In this document: piece by piece, positions 1 through 7,193 of the stretch
Layout: every line of letters begins with the position of its first letter
How positions within the stretch are numbered: position 1 is the stretch's first letter
NCBI GenBank assembly: GCA_016201185.1
Contig: JACQDG010000202.1
Location: forward strand, 1-7,369
Direction of reading: 5' to 3'
DNA length: 7,369 nucleotides
Source: Acidobacteriota bacterium
GTDB lineage: Bacteria > Acidobacteriota > Terriglobia > Bryobacterales > JACQDG01
Translations under genes and position numbers: made by a program
Notes under the pieces: model-generated
What the model saw: only the letters and a program-made list of their open reading frames with translations
Databases searched by the model: none
What the model was told of the DNA's origin: nothing

Positions 1-1
1 C

Positions 2-187
2 CTGCGGCTGATTGGGCTCGCCGGGGACGTGGGGTCGATGACGGCCTTTCAGGCGGTTATCGATGGGGAACCGAACGCCGCGCAACTGAGAGTGAAGGTC
101 AACGACTGGCTGAACGACCGATGGGTGGGCAAGCTGCCTCCTAGCGCCGCGGCGCCTCTCCCGCACCGGTACTGGGGAGCGCAGTAA
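2..187 (+). CDS. 3' end of an unidentified protein (partial)
   Basis: An open frame enters from the left edge and runs 61 codons to a TAA at 185-187. Third codon positions are strongly G/C-rich, as expected for a real gene in this genome, and the frame is open through the whole visible part. The visible tail starts LRLIGLAGDVGSM, has a Trp-rich stretch (NDWLNDRWVGKLP), then an Ala/Pro-rich linker, and ends PHRYWGAQ. I do not recognise the family. There is no membrane segment or known motif in what can be seen. The stop codon directly abuts the stop codon of the convergent hydrolase gene (188), with no base between them and no terminator-like hairpin plus U-run nearby. A chance open frame of this length is possible in GC-rich DNA, so the call is moderate. 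Confidence 0.55.
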   Translation: MRLIGLAGDVGSMTAFQAVIDGEPNAAQLRVKVNDWLNDRWVGKLPPSAAAPLPHRYWGAQ

Positions 188-1912
188 TCACTTCCGCGGC
201 ACGATCGGAAGCGTGATGTAGGAGGCGTGGCTGCGCTCATGGTAGATCTTTTGCTCCGCCGTCTGGAGCCGGGTCGTTTTTCCCAGCGGCTCGCCAGTGT
301 TGGGGTTGCGGTCATACTTGGGAAAGGCGCTCGAGGAAATGTCCAGCCTTACGCGATGATCTTTCTTGAACATCTGGCAGGTGTTCCAGCAGTCGATGTC
401 GTAGGAATAGATGCGGCCCGGCTCGATCAGCGACTGGCGCTCCATGCCGCCGCGGAAGCGGGCGCGCACCATGCCGTCCGTGAGCCGCTGGGCGAAGCCT
501 GCGGGCCACACGTCGATCAGCAGGGCGGTGAAGTCCGTGTCGCGCGCGGACGAAGAGGCCTGAAGCGTAACGCGGATAGGGCCGCAGACTTCAGTGTCCT
601 GCTGGAGGGGCTCGCTCGTGTAGACCAGCACGTCGTCGCGGCGCTCGACCGGGCGGTAATCATCGGGGCCGCCGATCTGGGCGAAGGAAGGCTCAGTGAT
701 GAACGGGGCGGGATGCGCTGGATCGTAAGTGTAGCCATCGGCCGGCTCAGCCGCCGGTTCCGAAGGCGATAAACGCCCGTCGCCGAGCAGGCTGTTAGCG
801 CGTCCGCTGCTGTGGAGGTAGTACTTCGTCCAGCGGGTGCGCGCCATGGGCCACTCGTTCTCGTCGGTCCAGGCGTTTTCTCCCATCACAAAGATCCGCA
901 CGGGCGGCTCGCGGTCGGTGCCGTCGTCGATCCCTTTCAGCCAGTGATCGAACCAGCGCAGCATGTAGCCGTCCAGGTCGATCTTGGCCGTGGGGCCGAA
1001 CTCGACCTCGCCCAGCTTGGTGGTGGAGTTGACGGCGTGCGGCCAGGGCCCCATCAGCAGCTTCTGGCTGCGGCGGATTTCCTCGGTCGCCCCGCGCCGG
1101 GTCATGCCGATGAAGTTGAGCGGAGTGCCGACCTGCTCGTCGTCGTACCAGCCGGAGATGTGCAGCACCGGCACGCGCACCCGCTCGTATTTGTTCTGGT
1201 AGCGGAACGGCTCCCAGAAGTCGTCGAGCGTGGGGTGGTCGATCATGGCCTTCCAGAACGGATTGACCCGGCCGGCGGCTTCATCCATGGTGTAGAGCGG
1301 CAGGTGGGAATGAATTTTGGGCCAATCCACCGCGTCCATGTTCTGGATGACGTGACCGGAGGTATAGTGATGCCAACTGATGTCCATGGGAGTAGGCAGG
1401 CCGGTGGGCCACTCGACAAACGGATCGGATGGAGAGACCAGCGCCACCATCGCGGCCAGGTGCGGCGGCTGAAGGATAACCGTGAGCCATTGGATGCGGC
1501 CCAGGTAGGAGCCGCCCAGCGTTCCGACCTTGCCCGTGGACCAGGGCTCGGCGGCGCACCACTCGATCGAGTCATAGCCGTCCCGGCCGTCGTTGACGTA
1601 GGGCGTGAACTGGCCGTCGGAATCGCCGCGCCCGCGCACGTCCATGGCCACGTAAACATAGCCGTGGGAGGCGTAGTAGCGTCCCTGGTTGAGCGTGCCC
1701 TTGCTGGTTTTGTTGTAGGGCGTGCGTGCCAGCAGAACCGGGAAGCGGCCGGCCACGTCGGGGCGATAAATGTCGGCCGAAAGCTCCACCCCGTCGCGCA
1801 TCTTTATGCGGCGGTTGAACTCGATCTTGACTTCATAGGAGGCCGGTGACTGTGCCCATGATTGAGCCGTGAAAAGGATCAGCAGCAACAGAGGAGACTT
1901 ATTCTTTAGCAC
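188..1912 (-). CDS. Secreted CocE/NonD family serine hydrolase (peptidase S15-like)
   Basis: Predicted alpha/beta-hydrolase of 574 aa in the family of X-Pro dipeptidyl-peptidase and cocaine esterase. These enzymes cleave acyl-peptide, ester or beta-lactam-type amide bonds. Residues 1-20 form a signal peptide (Lys-containing start, Leu-rich core, likely cut near SWA-QS), so the enzyme should act in the periplasm or outside. The catalytic domain runs from about 27 to 330. It has the nucleophile elbow GGSYLG (Ser135), the acid in SGWYDD (Asp257) and the base in GPWPHAVN (His292). The C-terminal jelly-roll of the family follows (about 335-570), including DTDFTALLIDVWP. The length is normal. The start is GTG at 1912, with GAAGGA 8 nt upstream (1921-1926). 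The start overlaps the end of the TonB/TPR gene by 14 nt, so translational coupling is likely. The natural substrate cannot be read from sequence; members of this family are often over-annotated as proline peptidases. Confidence 0.93.
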   Translation of the reverse strand: MLKNKSPLLLLILFTAQSWAQSPASYEVKIEFNRRIKMRDGVELSADIYRPDVAGRFPVLLARTPYNKTSKGTLNQGRYYASHGYVYVAMDVRGRGDSDGQFTPYVNDGRDGYDSIEWCAAEPWSTGKVGTLGGSYLGRIQWLTVILQPPHLAAMVALVSPSDPFVEWPTGLPTPMDISWHHYTSGHVIQNMDAVDWPKIHSHLPLYTMDEAAGRVNPFWKAMIDHPTLDDFWEPFRYQNKYERVRVPVLHISGWYDDEQVGTPLNFIGMTRRGATEEIRRSQKLLMGPWPHAVNSTTKLGEVEFGPTAKIDLDGYMLRWFDHWLKGIDDGTDREPPVRIFVMGENAWTDENEWPMARTRWTKYYLHSSGRANSLLGDGRLSPSEPAAEPADGYTYDPAHPAPFITEPSFAQIGGPDDYRPVERRDDVLVYTSEPLQQDTEVCGPIRVTLQASSSARDTDFTALLIDVWPAGFAQRLTDGMVRARFRGGMERQSLIEPGRIYSYDIDCWNTCQMFKKDHRVRLDISSSAFPKYDRNPNTGEPLGKTTRLQTAEQKIYHERSHASYITLPIVPRK

Positions 1913-3143
1913 GCGCTTCTTCCTTCGGCTTGATTATGAAGCCATCGGGCGGCAGAGGTGAATCCTTGGCGAGCCTCTTCAACTCCGCCAGCCCTTCCTG
2001 GTCCTCGCCATGGTAGTTCCTGTACGCATTGGCCAGCGATGCCTCCACGCGCTGGCGGTCTTGCGGCTTCAATCCGCTGGGCCCGTCATACGCGGCCGCT
2101 CGTGCCAGGCTGAACAGGGCCAGTGTTTGCTTCTCGGGATCGTTTTGCGCCATCGTGACATTCCCGAGCCACAGGGACACCTGCGCGGCGCTGAGGTTCA
2201 ATTCCAAGGTTTTCAGAAACTCCTGCTCGGCGGTTTCGTTCTTTTTCTCCGTCATGGCCACCCAGCCCAGCGCCCGGTGCGCTGTCGCCAGTGCCATGTT
2301 TTTGCGGCCGGCCCAGTCGCCGTCGGAGACGTTGGGAGGTTTATTGTTAGAGGCGAACTCCTGGTCGGCGGTCCGCAGAACCGCACCGGCAGCTTTTCCC
2401 GCATTCTCCCGCGCCTCTTGATCTGTGGATCCCAGAAAGGGGGTCTGCGTGGCGATAGCGTGATTTGCCAGGAAGTCGTCCGGCGCGAGCGCCAGGAGTT
2501 CGTTTGCCGTCTGCACCGCCGCTGCCCCCTGCCCGGTGTCTTCGAAGGCCTTCATGTACCACCTAAGCCGAGCTTCGTCATAGAGAGTTTGTGGATACTT
2601 TTGTTTCCACTTGTCCAGGAGCTTCAGCTTCCTCGCGGGGTCGGGCTCGTTTGCAGCCTTACTGAAAAGATCGTCCTCGTCCTTGCTCGTCGCCAGAAAA
2701 CCCATTGCGACTGTAGCGCGGACGGTTACCGGGTGTCCTTCTTTCATGCCGGGCTTGAATTTCCATTTGCGGACAGCCTCTATTGCCTTCTCATCCAGTC
2801 CGAGTCCGAGGCCGCGGCGGACCTGGATATTGTGCGCCTTGCCATCCGGCTCTATCTCAACGTAGAGCTCCACCGTTCCCTGGCGCCTAGCTCGGAGGGC
2901 CTCTTCAGAATAATGGGGATCCAACTTCTTGATCACTTGTGGCGCGGTCACGCCCTCACCAACCCTGTACACCCGTTGCGTCTCTTGTGTTTTCGCCGTG
3001 TCGGCTGGCGGCTTTTGCGCATCAGTTTGAGGACTATCCTTTTGCGTGGTTCTTGCGGCTTCGGGCCTCTCCTGCGAAGGCAGGGCCATCGCTGCGGCGC
3101 TGAAAGCCAGGCTCAAAAGCAATCGCTCGATTGCCCGCGTCAT
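1899..3143 (-). CDS. Secreted TonB C-terminal domain / TPR-like repeat protein
   Basis: A 414-aa protein with a signal peptide or signal anchor at 1-20 (likely cut after AMA). A polar Pro/Gln/Lys-rich linker follows to about 57. A TonB C-terminal domain then spans about 65-149: APQVIKKLDPHYSEEALR, QGTVELYVEIEPDGKA, LGLDEKAIEAVRKWKFKPG. From about 160 to 395 there is a helical, Ala/Leu-rich region with TPR-like helices, including AHRALGWVAMTEKKNETAEQ and LANAYRNYHG. The tail is SPLPPDGFIIKP. Canonical TonB has a membrane anchor, a long Pro-rich spacer and the domain at its C-terminus. Here the domain comes first, so a role as classical energy transducer to outer-membrane receptors is unlikely; an envelope scaffold or partner-binding role is inferred. 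Such TonB-domain/TPR proteins are, from memory, common in Acidobacteriota. The ATG start has a strong AAGGAGG 7 nt upstream. The gene sits 33 nt after the permease and overlaps the hydrolase gene. Confidence 0.85.
   Translation of the reverse strand: MTRAIERLLLSLAFSAAAMALPSQERPEAARTTQKDSPQTDAQKPPADTAKTQETQRVYRVGEGVTAPQVIKKLDPHYSEEALRARRQGTVELYVEIEPDGKAHNIQVRRGLGLGLDEKAIEAVRKWKFKPGMKEGHPVTVRATVAMGFLATSKDEDDLFSKAANEPDPARKLKLLDKWKQKYPQTLYDEARLRWYMKAFEDTGQGAAAVQTANELLALAPDDFLANHAIATQTPFLGSTDQEARENAGKAAGAVLRTADQEFASNNKPPNVSDGDWAGRKNMALATAHRALGWVAMTEKKNETAEQEFLKTLELNLSAAQVSLWLGNVTMAQNDPEKQTLALFSLARAAAYDGPSGLKPQDRQRVEASLANAYRNYHGEDQEGLAELKRLAKDSPLPPDGFIIKPKEEARAKE
1921..1926 (-). promoter_or_regulatory. 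Ribosome-binding site of the CocE-type hydrolase gene
   Basis: GAAGGA on the minus strand lies 8 nt before the GTG start at 1912, inside the last codons of the upstream TonB/TPR gene. It supports the GTG as the true start and the 14-nt gene overlap. Confidence 0.6.
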
Positions 3144-3164
3144 GGCCGAACCTCCTTTTTCGGC
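3144..3164 (-). promoter_or_regulatory. Shine-Dalgarno held in the loop of a hairpin before the TonB/TPR gene
   Basis: On the minus strand the sequence reads GCCGAA, then AAAGGAGG, then TTCGGC, then one C and the ATG. The two arms (3159-3164 and 3145-3150) are perfectly complementary over 6 bp, and the 8-nt loop (3151-3158) is the Shine-Dalgarno itself. The stem lies in the 33-nt gap after the permease stop. The inverted repeat is seen directly; any effect on translation is inferred. Confidence 0.5.
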
Positions 3165-3176
3165 TAGCTCCCTGGC

Positions 3177-4673
3177 TCAGCCGTTCGCAAACTCACTGTG
3201 TTTCTTCCCGAACAGGAAATAGATGAACAGGCCGATGATCAGCCAGACGACGAAGCGGATCCAGGTCTCGAGCGGCAGGCTGGCCATCAGCAGTATACAG
3301 AAGGCCACGGACACCAGCGGCAGGAACGGCACCCACGGCACGCGGAAGCCGCGGCGGCGCTCCGGCTGGGTGCGGCGCAGAACGATGACCCCGAACGACA
3401 CCACCACGAAGGCGAACAGCGTCCCGATGTTCGAAAGGTCGGCGAAGGTGCCCAGGTCCCAAATGCCGGCGGGGATACCCACCGCCAGGCCGGCGATCCA
3501 GGTGCTGATGTGGGGCGTGCGAAACCGCGGGTGGACGGAAGAAAAAACCGGCGGCAACAGGCCGTCCCGCGACATAGCAAACCACACCCGCGCCTGGCCG
3601 TACTGGAAGACGACGAGGGAGGAGAGCATGCCGACCAGCGCGCCGATGTCCACGCAACGGCGGATGTTCTCCATGCCCAGCGACTTCAACGCGTTGGCCA
3701 CCGGCGCGGCGTTGTTCAGGCTGCGCCAGTTGACGATGCCGGTCAGCACCAGCGCCACGGAAACATACAGCAGCGCGCACATCACCAGCGTGGCGAGAAT
3801 GCCCAGCGGCAAGTCACGCTGCGGGTGGCGGCACTCTTCCGCCGCGGTCGAGACCGAATCGAAGCCGATGTAGGTGAAGAAAACAATCGCCGCTCCGGTG
3901 AGCAGGCCCTGGCCGCCGTTAGGCAGGAAAGGATGCCAGTTCTCCGTGTGAACCGCGCGGCTGGCGCCGACGACGAAGATCAAGATGGCCACCACCTTGA
4001 CGCTCACCATGACGTTGTTGGCTTCGGCGCTCTCCCGCACGCCCCGGATCAGCAGCATGGTCAGCAGCATCACCACAATCAGCGACGGCAGGTTGAACCA
4101 GTTTCCCGAATAGACGCCGGCGACGATCGGCGGGTTGGCGAGCTTGGCGGGAAAGGCGAAGCCGGTCAGGCTCTCCAGCACGTCGTTGAGGTAGGCGGAA
4201 AAGCCCACTGCCACGGCCATGTTTGAGACGGCGTACTCCAGGATCAGGTCCCAGCCGATGATCCAGGCGAAGATTTCGCCGAGCGTGGCATAAGCATAGG
4301 TATAAGCGCTGCCCGCAATGGGGATCATCGAGGCCAGCTCGGCATAGCACAGCGCGGCGAAGCTGCACACCACCGCCGTCAGCAGGTAGGAAAGGGCGAT
4401 GCCGGGGCCCGCGCCGGGGCGACCGGCGATGGAAAGCGTGTCCTTGCCGTGCAGCAGCAAGTCAAGCAGCGGCGCTTTGAGAATCGAGGGGAAGGGAACA
4501 GTCTCGCCGGCGGCGGCGGTGCCCGTCAGGACAAACACGCCGGTGCCGATGACCGCCCCCACTCCCAGCGCGGTCAGGCTCCACGGACCCAGCGTCTTGC
4601 GCAGCCGTCGTTCCGGCTCTTCGGCCTGCTCCACCAGCCGGTCGATGCTCTTGGTCCGCAGCAGTTGTGACAC
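3177..4673 (-). CDS. APC-superfamily amino-acid permease, cationic amino acid transporter (CAT) type
   Basis: A 498-aa inner-membrane transporter of the CAT branch of the APC superfamily, which takes up amino acids by proton-coupled transport or exchange. It resembles Geobacillus GkApcT and Bacillus YhdG/YfnA proteins. The N-terminal cytoplasmic stretch ends in LRKTLGPWSLTALG. The substrate-binding TM1 motif GAVIGTGVFVLTG is at 39-51. TM2-TM3 follow with ALCYAELASMIPIAGSAYTY (107-126), then GWDLILEYAV (140-149). The TM6 region is FFTYIGFDSVSTAAEE (265-280), then HPQRDLPLGI and ARVWFAMSRDGLLP (361-374). NIGTLFAFVVVSFGVIVLRRTQP (415-437) and a final hydrophobic pair complete about 12 segments. 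An extra loop of roughly 25-30 residues lies between TM1 and TM2 (about 57-87). The start is GTG at 4673, with no strong ribosome-binding site. It aligns with the N-terminus of relatives and lies 5 nt after the stop of the basic small ORF, so coupled translation is plausible. Substrate unknown. Confidence 0.93.
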   Translation of the reverse strand: MSQLLRTKSIDRLVEQAEEPERRLRKTLGPWSLTALGVGAVIGTGVFVLTGTAAAGETVPFPSILKAPLLDLLLHGKDTLSIAGRPGAGPGIALSYLLTAVVCSFAALCYAELASMIPIAGSAYTYAYATLGEIFAWIIGWDLILEYAVSNMAVAVGFSAYLNDVLESLTGFAFPAKLANPPIVAGVYSGNWFNLPSLIVVMLLTMLLIRGVRESAEANNVMVSVKVVAILIFVVGASRAVHTENWHPFLPNGGQGLLTGAAIVFFTYIGFDSVSTAAEECRHPQRDLPLGILATLVMCALLYVSVALVLTGIVNWRSLNNAAPVANALKSLGMENIRRCVDIGALVGMLSSLVVFQYGQARVWFAMSRDGLLPPVFSSVHPRFRTPHISTWIAGLAVGIPAGIWDLGTFADLSNIGTLFAFVVVSFGVIVLRRTQPERRRGFRVPWVPFLPLVSVAFCILLMASLPLETWIRFVVWLIIGLFIYFLFGKKHSEFANG

Positions 4674-4678
4674 GGGTT

Positions 4679-4831
4679 TTACCGCTTTCGCTGCCCGGCC
4701 GTGCGCTTCCTGATTTTGCGTTTCTGGGATCCCCGCGGCGCGGTACGCGGGGCCTTAGGCGCGGCCTTCTTGCGGGCGACACGCTTCAGCTTCTTTCGTT
4801 CAGCTCGATCGGCGATTTTTTTGGTGTTCAA
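4679..4831 (-). CDS. Very basic 50-residue small protein (TTG start), hypothetical
   Basis: A clean 50-codon frame starting TTG at 4831 and ending TAA at 4679-4681. It fills almost all of the gap between the helicase and permease genes. It begins MNTKKIADRAERKK, has a middle KKAAPKAPRTAPRG and ends KRTAGQRKR. By my count 12 Lys and 11 Arg stand against 1 Asp and 1 Glu. The Lys/Ala/Pro pattern is like histone H1 tails or nucleic-acid-binding tails, so DNA or RNA binding is inferred. I do not recognise a named family. AGGAG (4844-4848) lies 12 nt upstream, slightly far, inside the last helicase codons. No ATG or GTG occurs in frame, and the in-frame TAG at 4841-4843 caps it, so TTG is the only usable start. 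The frame is the same as that of the helicase, so it could instead be a detached or readthrough tail of that protein. Confidence 0.55.
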   Translation of the reverse strand: MNTKKIADRAERKKLKRVARKKAAPKAPRTAPRGSQKRKIRKRTAGQRKR

Positions 4832-4840
4832 GTCGGTTGT

Positions 4841-7192
4841 CTACTCCTGCCTTAATGTAGCGTATTTTTGAATCAGCTTCTTGATCCCGTGATAGGGAAA
4901 ACTGACGGTGAGTTTGGCGTCGTCTCCCTCGCCCTCCTTGCGCAGCACGGTGCCAGTGCCATATTTGGGGTGGTGGACGCGGGCGCCGGCCCGGAAGCCG
5001 CCGGCGGCCTTTGGCGTCGGCCCGCGGATCGGGGTCACCTGGGCCCGTGCCGGCGCTTCAGCCGCGGTTCGTCTTGCGGCGGCGGCCGGAGTTGGGATCC
5101 CGCGCGCGGCAAAGAATTCGGCGATGTTCTCCACGGAATTGTAGGTCTTGCCGGTGAAGGTGTGGTGCCGCGCTATCTCCTGGACTTCGTGCCGCTCGGT
5201 GTACAGATCGACGCCCTCCTCCAGTTGCACGCCGAACGGGGACACTTCTTCGAGGAGCCGCGCCGGGACTTCCCGTAGGAAGCGCGAGGGGCGGCCCGGC
5301 TCCAGTTCGCCTCCGCCGAAGCGCCGGCGGGACCGGGCCAGGGTCAGCACCAGTTGTTTCTGGGCGCGGGTCATGCCCACGTAACACAGACGCCGCTCCT
5401 CTTCGAGCCCGCTGGCGGTGTCGGCGGAGCGGCTGTGGGGGAACAAGCCCTCTTCCATTCCCGCCATGATTACCAGGGAGAACTCCAGCCCCTTGGCCAT
5501 GTGCAGGGTGAGGAGGGTCACCTGGGCGGCCTCATCCAGATCGTCCGTGTCGGCCACGAGCGCCGCATGGTCCAGAAACTCCTCGACCGTTTCGCCCCGG
5601 GCGCCGGCGTCAGCCGCGGCGTTCACGAGCTCGTCAATGTTCTCAAGCCGCCCCTGGCTTTCGATAGTCCCTTCCTGCTCGAGCATCTTTCGGTAGCCGG
5701 TCGTATCCAGGAGCCAGACCAGGGCCTGGTGTAAGGGCCCGGAGCCGAGGTGCGCGCGCAGATCCTTCATCAGGCTCTGGAACCCCGCCAGCGCCGCGTG
5801 GGAGCGGGCGGCCAAAGAGCCCCTGGCCAGAAGATCCTCGAGCGACGCCCACAGGCTAAGCCCTGTCTCGCCGGTGTGGCGCGCGATCAGCTCCACGGTT
5901 GATTTGCCGATGCCGCGCGCTGGAGTATTGATGATACGTAACAAACTGTAGGAATCCTGCGGGGAAACCGCCGCCTTCAGGTAGGCCAGCAGGTCTTTCA
6001 CTTCGGCCCGCTGGTAGAAGCTCAGGCCTCCCACCAGCAGGTAGGAGCGGCCGTAGCGCCGCAGCGCCTCCTCGATCTGGCGGGACTGGAAGTTGGTCCG
6101 GTAAAGCACCGCTGCGCGCTCGGAAGGGTTCTGCCGCAGGTGCTTCTCGATGCAGGCGGCGATGAACAGCGCCTCGTTCTCGGCGTCTTCGCCGCGGTAC
6201 AGCAGGATCTTCGAGCCGGGCCCCGCCGTGGTCCATAGCTCTTTGCCTTTACGCTCCAGGTTGTGGGAGACCACCTGCCCGGCGGCGTCGAGGATGTTTT
6301 TCGTCGACCGGTAGTTCTGCTCCAGGCGGATGAGGGTGGCGCCGGGATAATCCCGCTCGAAGTCCAGGATGTTGCGAATGTCGGCCCCACGCCAGCCGTA
6401 GATGGACTGGTCCTCGTCGCCCACCACGCACAGGTTGCGGCGCGGCTCGGTCAGGAGCCGGACCAGGTCATATTGCACCCGGTTAGTGTCCTGGTATTCG
6501 TCCACCATCAGGTAGTGAAAGCGATCTACCGCCCGGGCACGGGCCTGCTCGTCGTGCCGCAGCAGGCGGACGGCCTCCAGCAGCAGGTCGTCGAAGTCGA
6601 GGGCGTTGGCCCGGCGTAGGGCGGCCTCGTACTGCTCGTAGATGACGGCGAGTTTTTCATCCTGGGGGTTGGTGGAGCGGCCGTAATAGTGTTCCGGCGC
6701 GATGCCCTGGTTCTTGGCATGGCTGATCCGCGCCGCTGCCGAGCGGTAGGGCAGGAACTTCTCGTCAAGCCCGAGTTGCCGATAGACCGCTTTCAGCACC
6801 GCCACCTGGTCGGCTTCGTCGTAAATCGAGAAACGGGCGGTGAACCCCTGGCGCAACGCTTCGAGCCCGCCGCCCTCCCGCCGCAAGAGCCGGACCGCAA
6901 AGGAATGAAAAGTGGAGACCCAGGGAAGGGAAAGAGTACCGTCGGGCGCCGGCGAAGATCCGCCGCCTAGCAGGATGGCCACCCGATCCCGCATTTCCTC
7001 GGCTGCTTTGTTGGTAAAGGTGACTGCCAGAAGCCGGGAGGGAGGGACGTGGTTGTTACGGATCAGGTGAGCGATCCGGTAAGTAATCACCCGGGTTTTG
7101 CCGCTGCCGGCGCCGGCCAGGATCAGCAGTGGGCCTTCAGTGTGCTCCACCGCCTCGCGCTGCCGGGGATTCAACTGGCCAAGGAAATCCAT
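4841..7192 (-). CDS. uvrD: ATP-dependent DNA helicase UvrD/PcrA (superfamily 1A)
   Basis: A 783-aa 3'-5' DNA helicase and translocase acting in nucleotide excision and mismatch repair, replication-fork maintenance and RNA polymerase backtracking. All the superfamily motifs are visible. They are Q-motif LNPRQREAV (7-15), Walker A AGAGSGKT (26-33), Ia TFTNKAAEEM (58-67), Walker B DEYQDTN (231-237), III GDEDQSIYGWRGA (258-270), IV NYRS (293-296), V TLHMAKGLEF (562-571) and VI VGMTRAQK (605-612). A disordered Ala/Pro/Arg-rich linker (about 698-731) leads to the C-terminal Tudor-like domain (about 733-783: HPKYGTGTVLRKEGEGDD, GIKKLIQKYA), which in PcrA/UvrD contacts RNA polymerase. Length and ends are normal. 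The start is the ATG at 7192. The frame is closed by TGA at 7211-7213 and no other start lies between. There is no Shine-Dalgarno before it. It is the first gene of the minus-strand directon visible here. Rep is a less likely identity because the Tudor-type tail is present. Confidence 0.96.
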   Translation of the reverse strand: MDFLGQLNPRQREAVEHTEGPLLILAGAGSGKTRVITYRIAHLIRNNHVPPSRLLAVTFTNKAAEEMRDRVAILLGGGSSPAPDGTLSLPWVSTFHSFAVRLLRREGGGLEALRQGFTARFSIYDEADQVAVLKAVYRQLGLDEKFLPYRSAAARISHAKNQGIAPEHYYGRSTNPQDEKLAVIYEQYEAALRRANALDFDDLLLEAVRLLRHDEQARARAVDRFHYLMVDEYQDTNRVQYDLVRLLTEPRRNLCVVGDEDQSIYGWRGADIRNILDFERDYPGATLIRLEQNYRSTKNILDAAGQVVSHNLERKGKELWTTAGPGSKILLYRGEDAENEALFIAACIEKHLRQNPSERAAVLYRTNFQSRQIEEALRRYGRSYLLVGGLSFYQRAEVKDLLAYLKAAVSPQDSYSLLRIINTPARGIGKSTVELIARHTGETGLSLWASLEDLLARGSLAARSHAALAGFQSLMKDLRAHLGSGPLHQALVWLLDTTGYRKMLEQEGTIESQGRLENIDELVNAAADAGARGETVEEFLDHAALVADTDDLDEAAQVTLLTLHMAKGLEFSLVIMAGMEEGLFPHSRSADTASGLEEERRLCYVGMTRAQKQLVLTLARSRRRFGGGELEPGRPSRFLREVPARLLEEVSPFGVQLEEGVDLYTERHEVQEIARHHTFTGKTYNSVENIAEFFAARGIPTPAAAARRTAAEAPARAQVTPIRGPTPKAAGGFRAGARVHHPKYGTGTVLRKEGEGDDAKLTVSFPYHGIKKLIQKYATLRQE

Positions 7193-7193
7193 G

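Noticed and set aside
144..155. Perfect 12-nt palindrome GCGCCGCGGCGC considered as a terminator or operator
   Set aside because: It has no loop and no U-run, lies inside the coding frame at 2-187, and such GC palindromes are common at this base composition.
812..1849. Long plus-strand open frame (345 codons) opposite the hydrolase gene
   Set aside because: It is a GC-rich antisense shadow of a gene with a full catalytic triad and signal peptide. Its product has no recognisable domain and low-complexity Val/Gly/His composition.
2010..3167. Plus-strand open frame (385 codons) opposite the TonB/TPR gene
   Set aside because: Antisense shadow: no domain, no signal, and composition rich in Arg/Leu/Cys as expected from a reversed coding strand.
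3198..4226. Plus-strand open frame (342 codons) opposite the permease
   Set aside because: His/Gln/Asp/Arg-rich product typical of the reverse complement of membrane-protein codons; no domain seen.
4462..4782. Minus-strand 106-codon frame spanning the gap before the permease
   Set aside because: It overlaps the permease start in another frame and gives an Arg/Pro/Gly-rich product with no motif. The 50-codon basic frame explains the gap better.
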